Source of the DNA: Ichthyophonus hoferi
Lineage: Eukaryota > Opisthokonta > Ichthyosporea > Ichthyophonida > Ichthyophonidae
Assembly: GCA_002751075.1 (NCBI GenBank)
Contig: NAOQ01000216.1
Span: 31,235 to 48,226, forward strand
DNA: 16,992 bases
Direction of reading: 5' to 3'
The notes under the pieces are model-generated. The model was not told where the DNA came from, ran no database searches, and worked only from the letters and a program-made list of their open reading frames with translations. Numbering within the stretch: position 1 is the stretch's first letter; each line of letters begins with the position of its first letter. Made by a program: the position numbers and the translations under genes. Positions 7,978-16,992 of this stretch are shown here, piece after piece.

Positions 7978-8163
7978 ACAACTACACTACATTATATAAT
8001 ACAACTCGGAAAGAACTTCATTTTTAATGAACACTGAGAAGAGTAAGCACATCAGACTTCAACTACAGAGTGGAACAGATCCGGACATAGCCACCACCCA
8101 GAAGGAAATGGTCATCAAGGTGCTAGTAATCTTTATGACATTTTCAATCAGACCACTGTTTCA
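7978..8163 (+). other. possible 5' untranslated exon of the MEA1-family gene
   Basis: It is bounded by a very good acceptor (GGTTTTGTTTGTCTAG, ends 7977) and a consensus donor (CA|GTAAGT at 8164). All three frames have stops, so it cannot be an internal coding exon. The ATG at 8027 would leave phase 2, which fits neither candidate acceptor before the MEA1 start (8569 or 8601). A non-coding leader exon is the simplest reading, supported only by splice-site quality and position. Confidence 0.35.
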
Positions 8164-8625
8164 GTAAGTATTAATGTCCTGCATTAATTCAATCACTGAT
8201 TCACAACACATCATATCCTTTAGGTGGTATTTATACTAGTAGTGAAATAAATTAAATGATGCTATAATATAGACAGTACACCCTAGTCTATATCTATTCT
8301 TGCAAACTGTAATTAACAGTCTGTGTCCACTGGTGTGTTTTTTCAAACACAATCTAACGATTGACAATTAACCTTAGAAATTAGCCTATGAATTTAGCGA
8401 TTTCTAATGAATTAGTTGCCGATTAATGCTAATATAATGATCAATTAGATTAATTAGTTTAAATGGCGATTGTATACATTTTCAGATGAAGTAGATGCTA
8501 TATTTTAGCAAGTTGTAAAAACGTACACCATACTTTAGCAATCTTTCTCTACCCTTCTATCACCACAAGGTCCCAGGAGTATAGCCTTAAGTGATAAACA
8601 GGTCGTGGTTGATGGAGAGAGTAAG

Positions 8626-10232
8626 ATGATGAGATACAATTCATTCACACCAGTCCCTTTGGATTCCAATTCTGATGATACGGACATGGAAGACAGTGAC
8701 AGTGAGGGGGAGGTACAGCATACAAATGGTTATAGTTTGTTAATGCAAGATGAATCCAATAACACTAACAATCAAAGTGCAATTGTATATAGTTCCGATT
8801 CTGAAAAAGAGGAAGATAACTATATACAAGAGCATAACAAAGACCTAGATTTAAACGATATGGACGTTGTCAATGCAATTGTAGAAGAACAATTGAGACA
8901 GTTAGAAGGGGTTGATTTGAATCACATGGGATCTCGTTTGTTGGCTGATGCCATGGAAAAGCTTTTAACCAATGCTAAGGTGTCTTCTGTTCCAAAAGGT
9001 ATGGCCTATTATTACAATGTCCGTTGTGAGGATATTAATAGAATAAATAATTGTACTAATATCCTAAAGAATAATAATAATAATAATAATATAAGAAAGA
9101 ATAAAACTAATATAATTAACAGTGATATTAATGATATGAAAAGAAGTGGATATGTTTTGTTTTTTTGGTATCTATATGTAATGTTGTATTGTGTTCTCTG
9201 TGTATCTGTGTTTTTTTGGAACCAGATGGATTAGTAGGTGTTGTTTTAAATTCTTGTTTGTGTATTTGGATGTGTTTTCGTGTATTTATGTGCTTATTTT
9301 TGATAGAGTGGTGTGATATGTATACAGAGGCGATTGAGCAGAGGGTTTGTAGTGTGCTGTATTATATTATATTATACTACATTAGACTATTTTATACTAT
9401 AGTATACTATACTATATTATATTTTATTATAGTAAAATATCATTAAAATAATATTTTGCTATTGTGGTGAGTTCAAAGCAAATAACTTTATAAGGATGTA
9501 TATGTATTATTACAGTAAATGGATTGGTGGAAAATGCCGAGTTATAACATTTGCTTTCCATTTATCTCCTTTGTTTTTCCAATTTCTCCTCTATCTATCC
9601 CTTTTCTCTTTATGTCCAGTATATTCCCATATGCAACATAACAACATAGGCAAAGCAGCTATAGTCATACTTATCTAATTAACTAATGCTGGGTTCTGAA
9701 GTATTCTTTATATAAAATGCTATATTTTGAAACTATAAAAAGGTTCTGTCTGAGACATATTGGGGACTCTTTATTCTGTAATGATACTGAATAAAGGCTA
9801 TACAGTTTTTATTTTAAATTCTCTACTTGCTTGTCGTAGTTGACTGCCACCCTGAGCATGGGTGAGATAAGTACTACACATGCGGTAATCAGTACTTTAT
9901 TCATCTTCCCTCCTCTCTCACTCCACCATGCAGCTCCCTCTTCACCTACTGAAAGTAATGAGCCAATCAACACATCTTCCCTCCAAGAGTCGGACCTATT
10001 TGCAACTCCTCCGGTTGCAACTACTACCAATCATAATCTCCCAGAGCTAAATGTCGATGTTGTTGAAGTGGAGGGATTGCCAGAGAATGACTCTGGGGCG
10101 ATTAAACAGGCAATGAGTGGTTTTCAGTTACCCGAAACCGTGCACCCTGATTGGGCCAAAAGTATTCCCGAGAGCGAATGGATGGAACGTATTACCTCTA
10201 AAGTAGTTATAAAGTCACCTCCCAGCCAATGA
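8626..10232 (+). CDS. MEA1: MEA1 (male-enhanced antigen 1) family protein, 2 exons
   Basis: Exon 1 is 8626-8998 (donor AAAG|GTATGG). Exon 2 is 9934-10232, entered at an acceptor with a clear pyrimidine tract (CTCTCTCACTCCACCATGCAG). Both sides are phase 1, giving G+CT = Ala125 and a 223-residue protein (human MEA1 185). The N-terminal half is acidic and Ser/Asn/Asp-rich with NGYSLLMQDE, comparable to GYSYQPLNQD in human MEA1. The C-terminal core (about 180-212) reads AIKQAMSGFQLP...HPDWAKSIPESEWMERI, matching VKRTMAGVSLP...VPAWAREISDAQWEDVV. That core, with Met, Gly, LP, P-x-WA and W in register, is the family signature. MEA1 proteins have no established biochemical activity; the mammalian gene was first linked to spermatogenesis. 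The start is the first in-frame ATG after an upstream TAG (8536). An upstream leader intron is possible. The stop is TGA at 10230-10232. Confidence 0.85.
8999..9933 (+). other. intron of the MEA1-family gene, containing a Rep-B copy
   Basis: 935 bases from GTATGG to CACCATGCAG. It contains an AAT repeat (~9068-9091), a TATAC/TATAT simple repeat (~9360-9430) and, near its 3' end, Rep-B copy 2. The open frame of exon 1 runs on into the intron as Asn-rich and then hydrophobic sequence, which I read as non-coding. Confidence 0.75.
9640..9890 (+). mobile_element. Rep-B copy 2 (LTR-like) inside the MEA1 intron
   Basis: An uninterrupted counterpart of the split copy at 6822-7560. It has TATATAAAATGC, then TATAAAAAGG, GGTTCTGTCTGAGACA, ACTGAATAAAGG and CTGAGCATGGGTGAGATAAG. 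The order of TATA-like box, short spacer and AATAAA fits an LTR promoter and poly(A) region. It ends about 40 bases before the exon 2 acceptor, which lies in downstream sequence that the other copy does not share. It is broken and old, and only this LTR-like part is present. Confidence 0.6.
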
Positions 10233-11957
10233 ATTTATGGTGTGTGAAGATGGCTAATGAGGATTGAGTGAAAATAGAGAGACGGTTTCTTATTTTCTTT
10301 CATCTTGTATGATGTTTATCTCACTCAATCATTCCACATTTCATTTATTATAGATCTACAACCTCTACTGGTGCCTATTCCTGGGACCCAATCATTGAAT
10401 AGCACTCAATATATATCTTCCTGCAGGGTGTTTGATTTTTTTTATTATAATATTATTCTATACGCAATATATATAGGGGATAATTATAACATGCTAATAC
10501 TATATAGAGACGTTGTATTTAGTACACACCACCATAGTATCTTTCCATCATTTGCACTGAAAATTTATTTGTTTGCTACATACGGAGCTGAGAATAGCAA
10601 AACCTAAAATGTGATTTAAAAGTTTTATCGGTTGAAAGGAACTGCAAAAGTATTACATACCAAACATGCCATACAAACGGTAAATACCATACATACCATA
10701 AATACCATGCATACTACACATTGGTTATAAATAATTAATGTCAAGTTTTTAATTGGTCTATGTATATGTATATGGATATTATTTATAATAATTTTGAAGA
10801 GAAAGCTCACTCCCATGATTTAGATTGTACACAGATTTATCAGTGTTTGACTAGTGGGTACGTATAATTACTTTAATTACCCTGAGAATGTATAATAAAT
10901 AGTGATTTGAATTTACAAAACTATTTTCTTTAACATCTATTGATTTTCATGATATACATATATGTATTTGTATACACATCTTGGTACAATATTTGTCTAA
11001 GTGTGCATGTATATACTAGTATAATTTTTTGCTATACGACATGATTATGTTCTTTCAGATTAATGATATACTACATATATGGTTAACTAAAAAATTGTAA
11101 TGAAAATATGACATACTATATAATAGTATGTATGATATTACACATGATAGTCAAGCAATATTGCATACCACATTTCATAATATTTTATCTATATCTGCTC
11201 CCACCCCTTTTTGTTTAAGTCTATATTGTAAGTACAATTAAAGGATGAATCAATTACTAATTTATTGAGTGGTTTTGATTTGTGCTTTATGTTTGTACAT
11301 CATGATTGGATTTAGATACAAGATAATATATTATTGTATTGTATTGTATTTTCTTGCATTTGAAACTCGAAAATAAAACAAAAACAAAATGACATAAACA
11401 GAATTGTACGCATTACGACACCACAGCAATAGCTTGCAATAAGTACAATCCAATAATTTTGGTTTTTACAATATCTAAGTGATATTATTATTTTTTGTAT
11501 GAAAACAGAAAGAGAGTGGAGGAGAGTACATATATTGCCAATATATCTAGAGATATTCTATGATATATATACTTCCTATGAATATTACGATAGCATATAT
11601 GTATTAAGTATATATATATATATATATATAGCAAACATAATATTCCCGTCTATGTTTAGGTTTATTTTCTTGAATGGTAGGTAGCTCTCTACTGTCTACA
11701 AATAATACTTTACCTTAGTACAGTATTAAGTCTGTGTTTATGTTTGTATTTATTGCTTGCAGTGGCCCTGGTATATTGTTTGTACTGACACTTCAAGAAT
11801 TTTTAGGTGTAAAATTGTGCCATATATATATGTGCATTAGACATCAATGTTGTATATAATCATATATAAATCACAGATCATAGGGTAAAATCGTTGGTTA
11901 TAATTGATACATGCTAAGCTGTTGGTTAGTCTATATATATTTATATAGTAAAATAAC
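10233..11957. other. long stretch with no confident gene
   Basis: AT-rich, with a CATAC-type repeat near 10660-10710 and a TA repeat near 11607-11631. The only coding-like pieces are a plus-strand frame from 10354, after a good acceptor (ATTTATTATAG), reading LQPLLVPIPGTQSLNSTQY, and a minus-strand stretch near 11715-11640. Neither has a partner exon or a recognised family, so neither is called. Confidence 0.4.
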
Positions 11958-12259
11958 TGTTCAAAGTTGCTATGTCTTTGATAAAAATGTGTTGGCTTTT
12001 AAAACAGTTTGTGTATTGGAGTCATGCTCTGTGTATATTTGAGCAATTTGTGTATAAACATTTCGCCTCTCTTTATTATTGTATGAAACCTTGTACATAT
12101 GTTTCTTTTGCTCAAAAGCCAGTTTTGATCAAAATTAGCCCTGGTAGAATATTAGCCAATGAACCTAGCTTCAAGGACCAAGTTGATGCTAAAAGCATCT
12201 GGTCTAGAATCCCAAAATAGACTAGCTATTTGATTGGCTATAGGGTTTGTTCCAAGTCA
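11958..12259. repeat. left direct terminal repeat
   Basis: Pairs with 13137-13439. The half nearest the right end (from about 12118) is almost identical to its partner, while the first ~150 bases differ much more. Confidence 0.85.
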
Positions 12260-13136
12260 CTTGTTGACAATATGCTGCAATAATGTCGCTTACTGGCTCA
12301 CCTTGCGAGGAGCCACAGGGTATGTAGTCCTTGATCTAGTAGTCAATGGCTTGTGGTGACTTTGTTCCCTTGTTTTCTTGATCGGAATGTCTTTGTCCGA
12401 GTGGTCCATTTTATCTTCTTGGGTACTGGTCGTATTGGTCATCGCTTGCAGGCAAAATGGTGGGGCTTCCCCACTGCGGTATGCCGATTTGATGAGGTAG
12501 ACCGGCAGTATTGTTTGTTGGTTTACCGGCATGTGATGTTTTGAATGTAAAACCAATTTTGGCTACTGGTTCAGCAGCTTGAGTGGCCACTTGTTGGGCT
12601 GTGTGCTGAATAGCTAGGGTTGCATTTTGTTCGGCTACCCACTCAGCGGCCAGGGTGGCCTCCTGTTGTGCTGCAAGTTAGCAGTTAAAGCTGTCCCATG
12701 TTGTAGTGCGTGTGCGTTAGCTATGGTCGCGTTGTGTTCGGCTAGCTGGGTACGGGCTTTCTCATATTGGAAAAGCATTTTGCTACGCCAGGTCTTAAAC
12801 TCCTGTTAGTGTTTGAGATTGAGCTCCACTGATTAAGAGAACTAATGGATATATTCTTGTTCATCTTTTGTTACTTGATTGACTTGCTTAGTCAATATCT
12901 CCATATGTTCTGGCTTCCACGTATTGGTGGCAGTGGCTTCGTTCAGTAACGTCAGCGCTCCTTCTAGGAGAGGGTCCACAGGGAGGTTCTTTTGTAACGC
13001 TAGGGCACGGTCGGTAGTCTCCGATGTAGGGTTGTAGGTAGGGTTCATTTGCATGGTCGTGCTGTCTAGCTGTTAATTAGCCGCCATGGTTTTACTAGCA
13101 GTGTTTAGCAGTGGTTGTGTTGGAAGCACATAACCC

Positions 13137-13439
13137 TGTTCAAAGTTGCTATGCCTTTAAAAACGTGTTGAGCTTTCAGAGCAGTTTTTGTGTCGGAACC
13201 ACGTTCTGTGTGTGTGTCCGAGCAATTTGTGTATGAACAGTTCGCTTCTTATTATTATTGTATGAAACCTTGTATATATGTTTCTTTTGCTGAAAAGCCA
13301 GTTTTGATCAAAATTCGCCCTGGTAGAATATTAGCCAATGAACCTAGCTTCAAGGACCAAGTTGATGCTAAAAGCATCTGGTCTAGTGAATCCAAAAATA
13401 GACTAGTGATTTGATTGGCTATAGGATTTGTTTAAGTTA
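13137..13439. repeat. right direct terminal repeat
   Basis: Pairs with 11958-12259. A shared core, including CCAGTTTTGATCAAAATT and GGTCTAG, is nearly unchanged between the copies. Confidence 0.85.
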
Positions 13440-14107
13440 TTTTATGAGTTGATTGAATTGTTAGCATTGTAGAATCAAACTCTAAACCAGTAGGATCGTG
13501 GACGAAAATTCCTAATTAAACCTAACTAGAAATGGATGTCTTTTCTCTATAGTAATAAGCGAATATAATACACAACAAATAAAATAATGAGCTGTAAGAA
13601 TGTAGTGAGCGGAACAGTCATTATTATTTCGGACAATAACTATAGCCTATGAGTATAAAAGGTTTCTGTCTGCGACTGGACCAACACATAAATTTATGAG
13701 ATTGAATAGAGATCAGTTTTTATTTTGATTCTCTTCAGGTATACAATCCTCAGCAGACGCCTAAAATGGTGGATAGATTAATTGCAACACATACCAATTT
13801 AACAGTACAATATATGAGCATACTTACATTATAGTACTAACTACCTAGGACCTATTTATTTATCAAGCCAATCGCACCCACATGACCCTGGTATCTAAAC
13901 CAACATTATCTATAATTGACAAAACAATGTTTCAACAACTTATTGTATGTATAGATAATAGTATAGTTGTGATATAGGATTTCAGCATTTAGAAAGCAGA
14001 AAATTATCCGAATCTGTAGCTATAGAAACTTCTGTACACAATTGATTACTGCATTATACTATATCATATCAGAGTATATTATTGCATATAATACAATATA
14101 TATCTGT
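13440..14107. other. non-coding stretch with a partial Rep-B-like segment
   Basis: Bases ~13660-13760 share TATAAAAGGTTTCTGTCTG, then GATTGAATAGAG and TTTTTATTTT-x-A-x-TTCTC with Rep-B copy 2, in the same order, so a third and more distant Rep-B-type LTR remnant is likely. The rest is AT-rich with no exon seen. Confidence 0.4.
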
Positions 14108-14173
14108 ATGCCTTTTGAACTAGTTGAAGGCCATGTACTATGTAATGAGCATACTCCTAAATATATACGGGAG
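14108..14173 (+). CDS. candidate first exon of an unrecognised gene (weak)
   Basis: The ATG at 14108 opens MPFELVEGHVLCNEHTPKYI and leads after 22 codons to a good donor (GAG|GTAACT). The composition is coding-like and GC is higher than around it. Unspliced, the frame runs on to a stop at 14297-14299 (63 residues). I found no convincing second exon before the convergent potassium-channel gene ends at 14796, and I recognise no family. Confidence 0.25.
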
Positions 14174-14795
14174 GTAACTCAAAGTATTTTATACCTATTA
14201 AAGTCTGCTAAATTCTTTTCCAATCTTATTATCATGAATTCCTACTACTCTACTATACTATTTTGTAACCACTTCAATATCAATAAAATATCGTTTTAAA
14301 ATGCCGCTTTGATTCTTTTATGAGGTATTGTTGTGAATGCATTAGGTGACTGAAGTCCAAAATGCATGTAAGTACACGAATAGGTCCTGTACAGTTAGCT
14401 ACCATCTATCCTATATATAAAGCCATATAAAATGGTGTATGGGCATTATATTAGGTTATAGTATCCACATGCTATATCTCAGACCTATTATTTAATGGTT
14501 TAACCCTGCAATAGAAGTGTGATGTTAAATCTCATAGCTCTCTTTGCAATTCCATATTATTTAAAAAGATTAACAACCTAATGCAATTTTAAAATGGATA
14601 GAAATAATCACACCTTGGAGAAGTAACAAATGGCATATTTATTGTTTATTAACACCATTTCTTATATATATATATATATATAATAATAAAATCATACCTA
14701 AAACTCAATTACAACACAATCAGTACCCAGATGCATTGGAATTTATATCCTTACCAATAATCTCACATAAGCATACATATTCATATTATATCTTA
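14174..14795. other. non-coding stretch, nothing recognised
   Basis: AT-rich, with a TA repeat at ~14664-14682. A consensus GTAAGT (14368-14373) follows a very short open stretch, but I could not build an exon around it. Confidence 0.4.
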
Positions 14796-15897
14796 CTATA
14801 TCCTACTCTCAGAGCTACGAAGGATAAACACCCGGTCTGTAGATAGAAGCTTGAGTTGAGGATATGGGTTTGTATACACGTAGGATCCCATCGAGTTATT
14901 ACGATAAAGGCCCATAGGGACACATTGCTCCTTGTAAAGGAAGTGTGCTACTGTTGTCTCATAGTCCTTGCCAGCAAGTTGAGCTGGGAGTGCGACTTGA
15001 CTGTGGTAGGGATAAATCAATTAGTATGCTGTCTATCAAGTTATATGAGGTGTCAAGCGATGTTATACTATGCTATCCTATCCCATACTGTACTATATTA
15101 TATTATACTATATTATATTGCAATATATCAGTATAGAAGTGCCATAATTATATATACATATATCCAGGCCCAGCGGTGAGCATACACAATCTATGCTATT
15201 TTATTCAGAGTATAGTATGGTCCAATAATAAAACTAGATCAAAAAGGAAATACTATCAAATTATACAGTTTTGAGTAGAATTAGCATTGTAGAGAGAAAT
15301 GTGTACTAAACAGTAGCATATAGATATATAGGTTTTCAATCCAAATGATAAGTTTAGCGATCAAAATTATAACCTTTCCGATGAAATATAATCTACCGAT
15401 CAAAATTATATAATTTTTTCCCGCTCAAAAGGAGAACATATGTACACAGATATTATATATGTATGTAAATTTGTTTTTGACCTATTCTTTTCATTTTAAA
15501 GGAATCATAGTTTCTTGAAAGCTATATTACTATATCACAGATAACAAGAATTTTTTTTGAACTAATAGTTTCTTACCACCATAAAAGACGTATTTTTTTC
15601 TTCAATTTATTTGTTCTCCTTTTGATCGGGAATAATAATAATAATTTTAATCGCAAAACTTATAATTTGGATCGAAAACCCCTGTTTTATAAAATCAAGA
15701 CAATCGATACAGAAACATTCAAGTTTATATTGCAACATTCCATACCATACCATATAATACTACTACTAATACTAATAATAATAATAGTATATATACGTCA
15801 CTAACACACAATCAATTACTTACTCAAGGTAGGACCCGTTCTCTGTACCAGGCAGCAGACAGCAGAAAACGTCATAGGCCCAGGGAAGGAGAGCAGC
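14796..15897 (-). CDS. Slo/BK-type potassium channel, last two exons (C-terminal RCK region)
   Basis: Minus-strand exons are 15897-15824 (74 bases, acceptor ATATCCCCAG, donor GA|GTAAGT) and 15000-14796 (acceptor CCCTACCACAG, stop TAG). Phase 2 fits exactly: GA+T = Asp. The joined text ends AALLPWAYDVFCCLLPG...GSYLD, then QVALPAQLAGKDYETTVAHF, CVPMGLYR, and GSYVYTNPYPQLKLLSTDRV with FIL. The pattern LAG(K/R)xY...xGLYR...YVYTNPxPxxxLxxxDxVFIL closes the second RCK domain of Slo channels (human KCNMA1 has FGIYR...[21 protein letters not shown]). These plasma-membrane channels open on voltage and on intracellular ligands such as calcium, with RCK domains forming the cytoplasmic gating ring. The pore and first RCK domain would lie further right, beyond the window. 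Which Slo subfamily this is cannot be told. Confidence 0.85.
15001..15823 (-). other. last intron of the Slo-type channel gene
   Basis: 823 bases from GTAAGT to CTACCACAG on the minus strand. It holds a TATAC/TATAT simple repeat (~15060-15130) and the fold-back element at 15331-15680. No exon is seen inside it. Confidence 0.75.
15331..15680. mobile_element. fold-back / MITE-like element with long inverted arms
   Basis: The ends GGTTTTCAATCC (15331-15342) and GGATCGAAAACC (15669-15680) are inverted and differ at one position. The arms continue: ATAAGTTTAGCGATCAAAATTAT on the left pairs loosely with the right arm, and CCGCTCAAAAGGAGAACA (15421-15438) pairs with TGTTCTCCTTTTGATCGG (15610-15627). 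The left arm also repeats a CCGATCAAAATTAT-like motif. The centre encodes nothing. A target duplication is not clear. It resembles a non-autonomous DNA transposon. Confidence 0.75.
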
Positions 15898-16122
15898 CTG
15901 GGGATATAAATGATTCATTAGTAACAATTAAGATGTAGATTATGACGTCATTAGCAGTAACATGTATATATGGAGCACTAACTATTGATAGTGATTGGGT
16001 AGTAGTGTATAGATACTATACTATAGGTACATTAGTAGTGAGTGGGAGAGAGCTAGTCTTAGCCGATACTGTGAAAAGAGCAATGGGAATTAGTTTATTA
16101 GAGTAAGGAAGGATTGATGAAC

Positions 16123-16179
16123 CTGACGAGGCTTACTACTAGTGAGTACCGTATTGTAACTAGCATATAAGAAGCCTTC
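16123..16179 (-). CDS. probable further exon of the Slo-type channel gene
   Basis: Minus-strand 57-base segment in phase 0 on both sides, between acceptor GGATGCAG (ends 16180; an earlier AG at 16188-16187 is possible) and donor CAG|GTTCAT. It reads EGFLYASYNTVLTSSKPRQ. Slo proteins have a G-x-V/L-Y-x-x-S-x-LDTLLC-type segment shortly before the LLDVL segment matched by the next exon, so order and phase fit. The donor is only fair, and part of the segment is repeated at 16219-16250, which lowers confidence. Confidence 0.4.
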
Positions 16180-16250
16180 CTGCATCCTAATTACTTAATT
16201 AGAATAACAGGGATTAACCAGTAAGTACTGTATTGTAACTGGTATATATG
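16138..16250. repeat. imperfect direct repeat of ~33 bp, two copies
   Basis: AGTGAGTACCGTATTGTAAC (16141-16160) recurs as AGTAAGTACTGTATTGTAAC (16219-16238), each followed by T(A/G)G(C/T)ATATA. The first copy overlaps the probable Slo exon at 16123-16179. Confidence 0.8.
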
Positions 16251-16641
16251 TAATATGAAAGTAATAAGAAAAATGGGACCAATGTGGGAAAGAATGAATC
16301 TCGGATATGTGACATAAGAAATGCCATACTATGCTATACCGTACTATATATATATTATATCATATTATATTATGCTTTAATAAATCCGATTATGTTAGAT
16401 TTTATCATATTATATTATACTATATCACACTATACAAATGTCCTATTAGAATATATCCAATATCCACATTTCTATAAAAATAAAATAACCAAGTATGTTT
16501 TTAATATTATGAGAGGCCTTCCTGCTCCCTCGATGAAAGGAATAATAAAGTTCTAAGTAAACGCTTCCACACCATAGGTTAATAATCCCAAGCAATATAT
16601 TTGGAAGCAGTCGAAAGTATGCATAAGAAAACTAATGCTAT
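16187..16641. other. non-coding stretch, probably Slo gene intron
   Basis: AT-rich with a TATAC/TATAT simple repeat (~16325-16430). I saw no exon that clearly continues the channel gene. Short coding-like pieces at ~16280-16320 and ~16510-16570 (minus strand) have no family match. Confidence 0.35.
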
Positions 16642-16992
16642 GATATAATATAGAGTATATTAGGATATAATGTGATATACTATGATATACTATGATATAA
16701 TGTAGAGTATATTAGGATATAATGTGATATACTATGATATAATATAGAGTATATTAGAATATAATGTGATATACTATAATATAATGTAGAGTATATTGGG
16801 ATATAATGTGATATACTATGATATAATATATAGTATATTAGGATATAATGTGATATACTATGATATAATGTAGAGTATATTAGGATATAATGTGATATAC
16901 TATGATATAATGTAGAGTATATTAGGATCTAATGTGATATGCTATGATATAATATAGAGTATATTAGGATATAATGTGGTATACTATAATAT
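16642..16992. repeat. 42-bp minisatellite, at least 8 copies, running off the right edge
   Basis: The unit is GATATAATGTAGAGTATATT followed by AGGATATAATGTGATATACT and AT. The first unit carries an extra GATATACTAT (10 bases); seven more 42-bp units follow with a few substitutions each. The unit has two similar halves (GATATAATGTAGAGTATATTAG and GATATAATGTGATATACTAT), so it probably arose from a ~20-bp repeat. The array continues past the window end. Confidence 0.95.

Larger units (their letters stand above)
11958..13439 (-). mobile_element. degraded non-autonomous LTR-type element with two direct terminal repeats
   Basis: Two direct repeats, 11958-12259 and 13137-13439 (302 and 303 bases), both begin TGTTCAAAGTTGCTATG and end near AAGT(C/T)A. 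They bracket 877 bases. The interior is GC-richer than its surroundings and its longest coding-like stretches are on the minus strand, with Gln/Ala-rich and charged text, perhaps a gag-like remnant. No reverse transcriptase, integrase, clear primer-binding site or polypurine tract is visible, and no target duplication is certain. The repeats differ at many sites by eye, so the element is old and broken. A non-LTR origin, as a spaced direct duplication, is possible. Confidence 0.5.

Noticed and set aside
8027-8163. coding first exon of MEA1 starting at the ATG at 8027
   Set aside because: It ends in phase 2 at the good donor, which fits neither candidate acceptor before the MEA1 start.
8605-9234. 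209-codon frame read as one exon
   Set aside because: It starts at GTG rather than ATG, and after 8998 it turns into Asn runs and hydrophobic text. The GTATGG donor with phase-matched exon 2 explains the gene better.
10305-10607. 100-codon plus-strand frame after the MEA1 stop
   Set aside because: It has a good acceptor and a coding-like first part, but no partner exon, no clear donor and no recognised family.
11640-11715. minus-strand coding-like stretch (DSRELPTIQENKPKHRREYY)
   Set aside because: It runs into a TA repeat, has no clear splice borders and no family match.
11972-13414. matching plus-strand open frames in both direct repeats (KPVLIKI...PGRILANEPSF)
   Set aside because: The few differences between copies in that core all change the amino acid, so there is no sign of protein-level constraint.
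15943-15950. TGACGTCA palindrome (CRE/ATF site)
   Set aside because: A single 8-mer inside a probable intron with no supporting context.
1-16992. tRNA, spliceosomal RNA or 5S RNA genes, and CRISPR arrays
   Set aside because: I looked for box A/B tRNA patterns and known snRNA and 5S motifs and saw none. The repeats present are tandem or dispersed, without CRISPR spacing.

Overview
The window is AT-rich eukaryotic DNA full of TA-type simple repeats and retroelement debris, with short, GC-richer exons scattered through it. Most open frames are chance or repeat-derived. The real genes appear only when exons are joined across introns of roughly 400 to 1,430 bases with matching phase. No single ORF here is a whole gene.

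Left part: the 5' half of an exosome ring subunit gene (MTR3/EXOSC6, minus strand, three exons between 409 and 1638) runs off the left edge. It is divergent from a signal recognition particle RNA gene (about 1876-2121, plus strand, ending in a T8 tract). Next is a two-exon gene for EMRE/SMDT1, the small essential subunit of the mitochondrial calcium uniporter (plus strand, 2950-3007 and 4441-4673). A convergent, unrecognised minus-strand reading frame lies at 4868-5175.

Middle part: 5250-7560 is a repeat graveyard. It holds three copies of one unclassified interspersed repeat (Rep-A, about 480 bp), one of them inserted into a second, LTR-like repeat (Rep-B). A two-exon MEA1-family gene follows (plus strand, 8626-8998 and 9934-10232); a second Rep-B copy sits inside its intron.

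Right part: 10233-11957 shows no confident gene. Two roughly 300-bp direct repeats at 11958 and 13137 bracket about 880 bp and look like a degraded non-autonomous LTR element. The last exons of a Slo/BK-type potassium channel gene lie on the minus strand (14796-15000, 15824-15897, and probably 16123-16179). The intron between the first two holds a roughly 350-bp fold-back element. The window ends in a 42-bp minisatellite (16642 to the edge).

Organism: EMRE is known from animals, their unicellular relatives and some early-diverging fungi, and ascomycetes and plants lack it. EMRE with MEA1, a Slo channel, long introns and a divergent SRP RNA suggests an opisthokont, more likely a unicellular holozoan (for example ichthyosporean-like) than an early-diverging fungus. 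This is inference, not a placement. The genes do not form a pathway; they are unrelated housekeeping, mitochondrial and membrane genes. Family assignments were made by reading motifs from memory without a database search.
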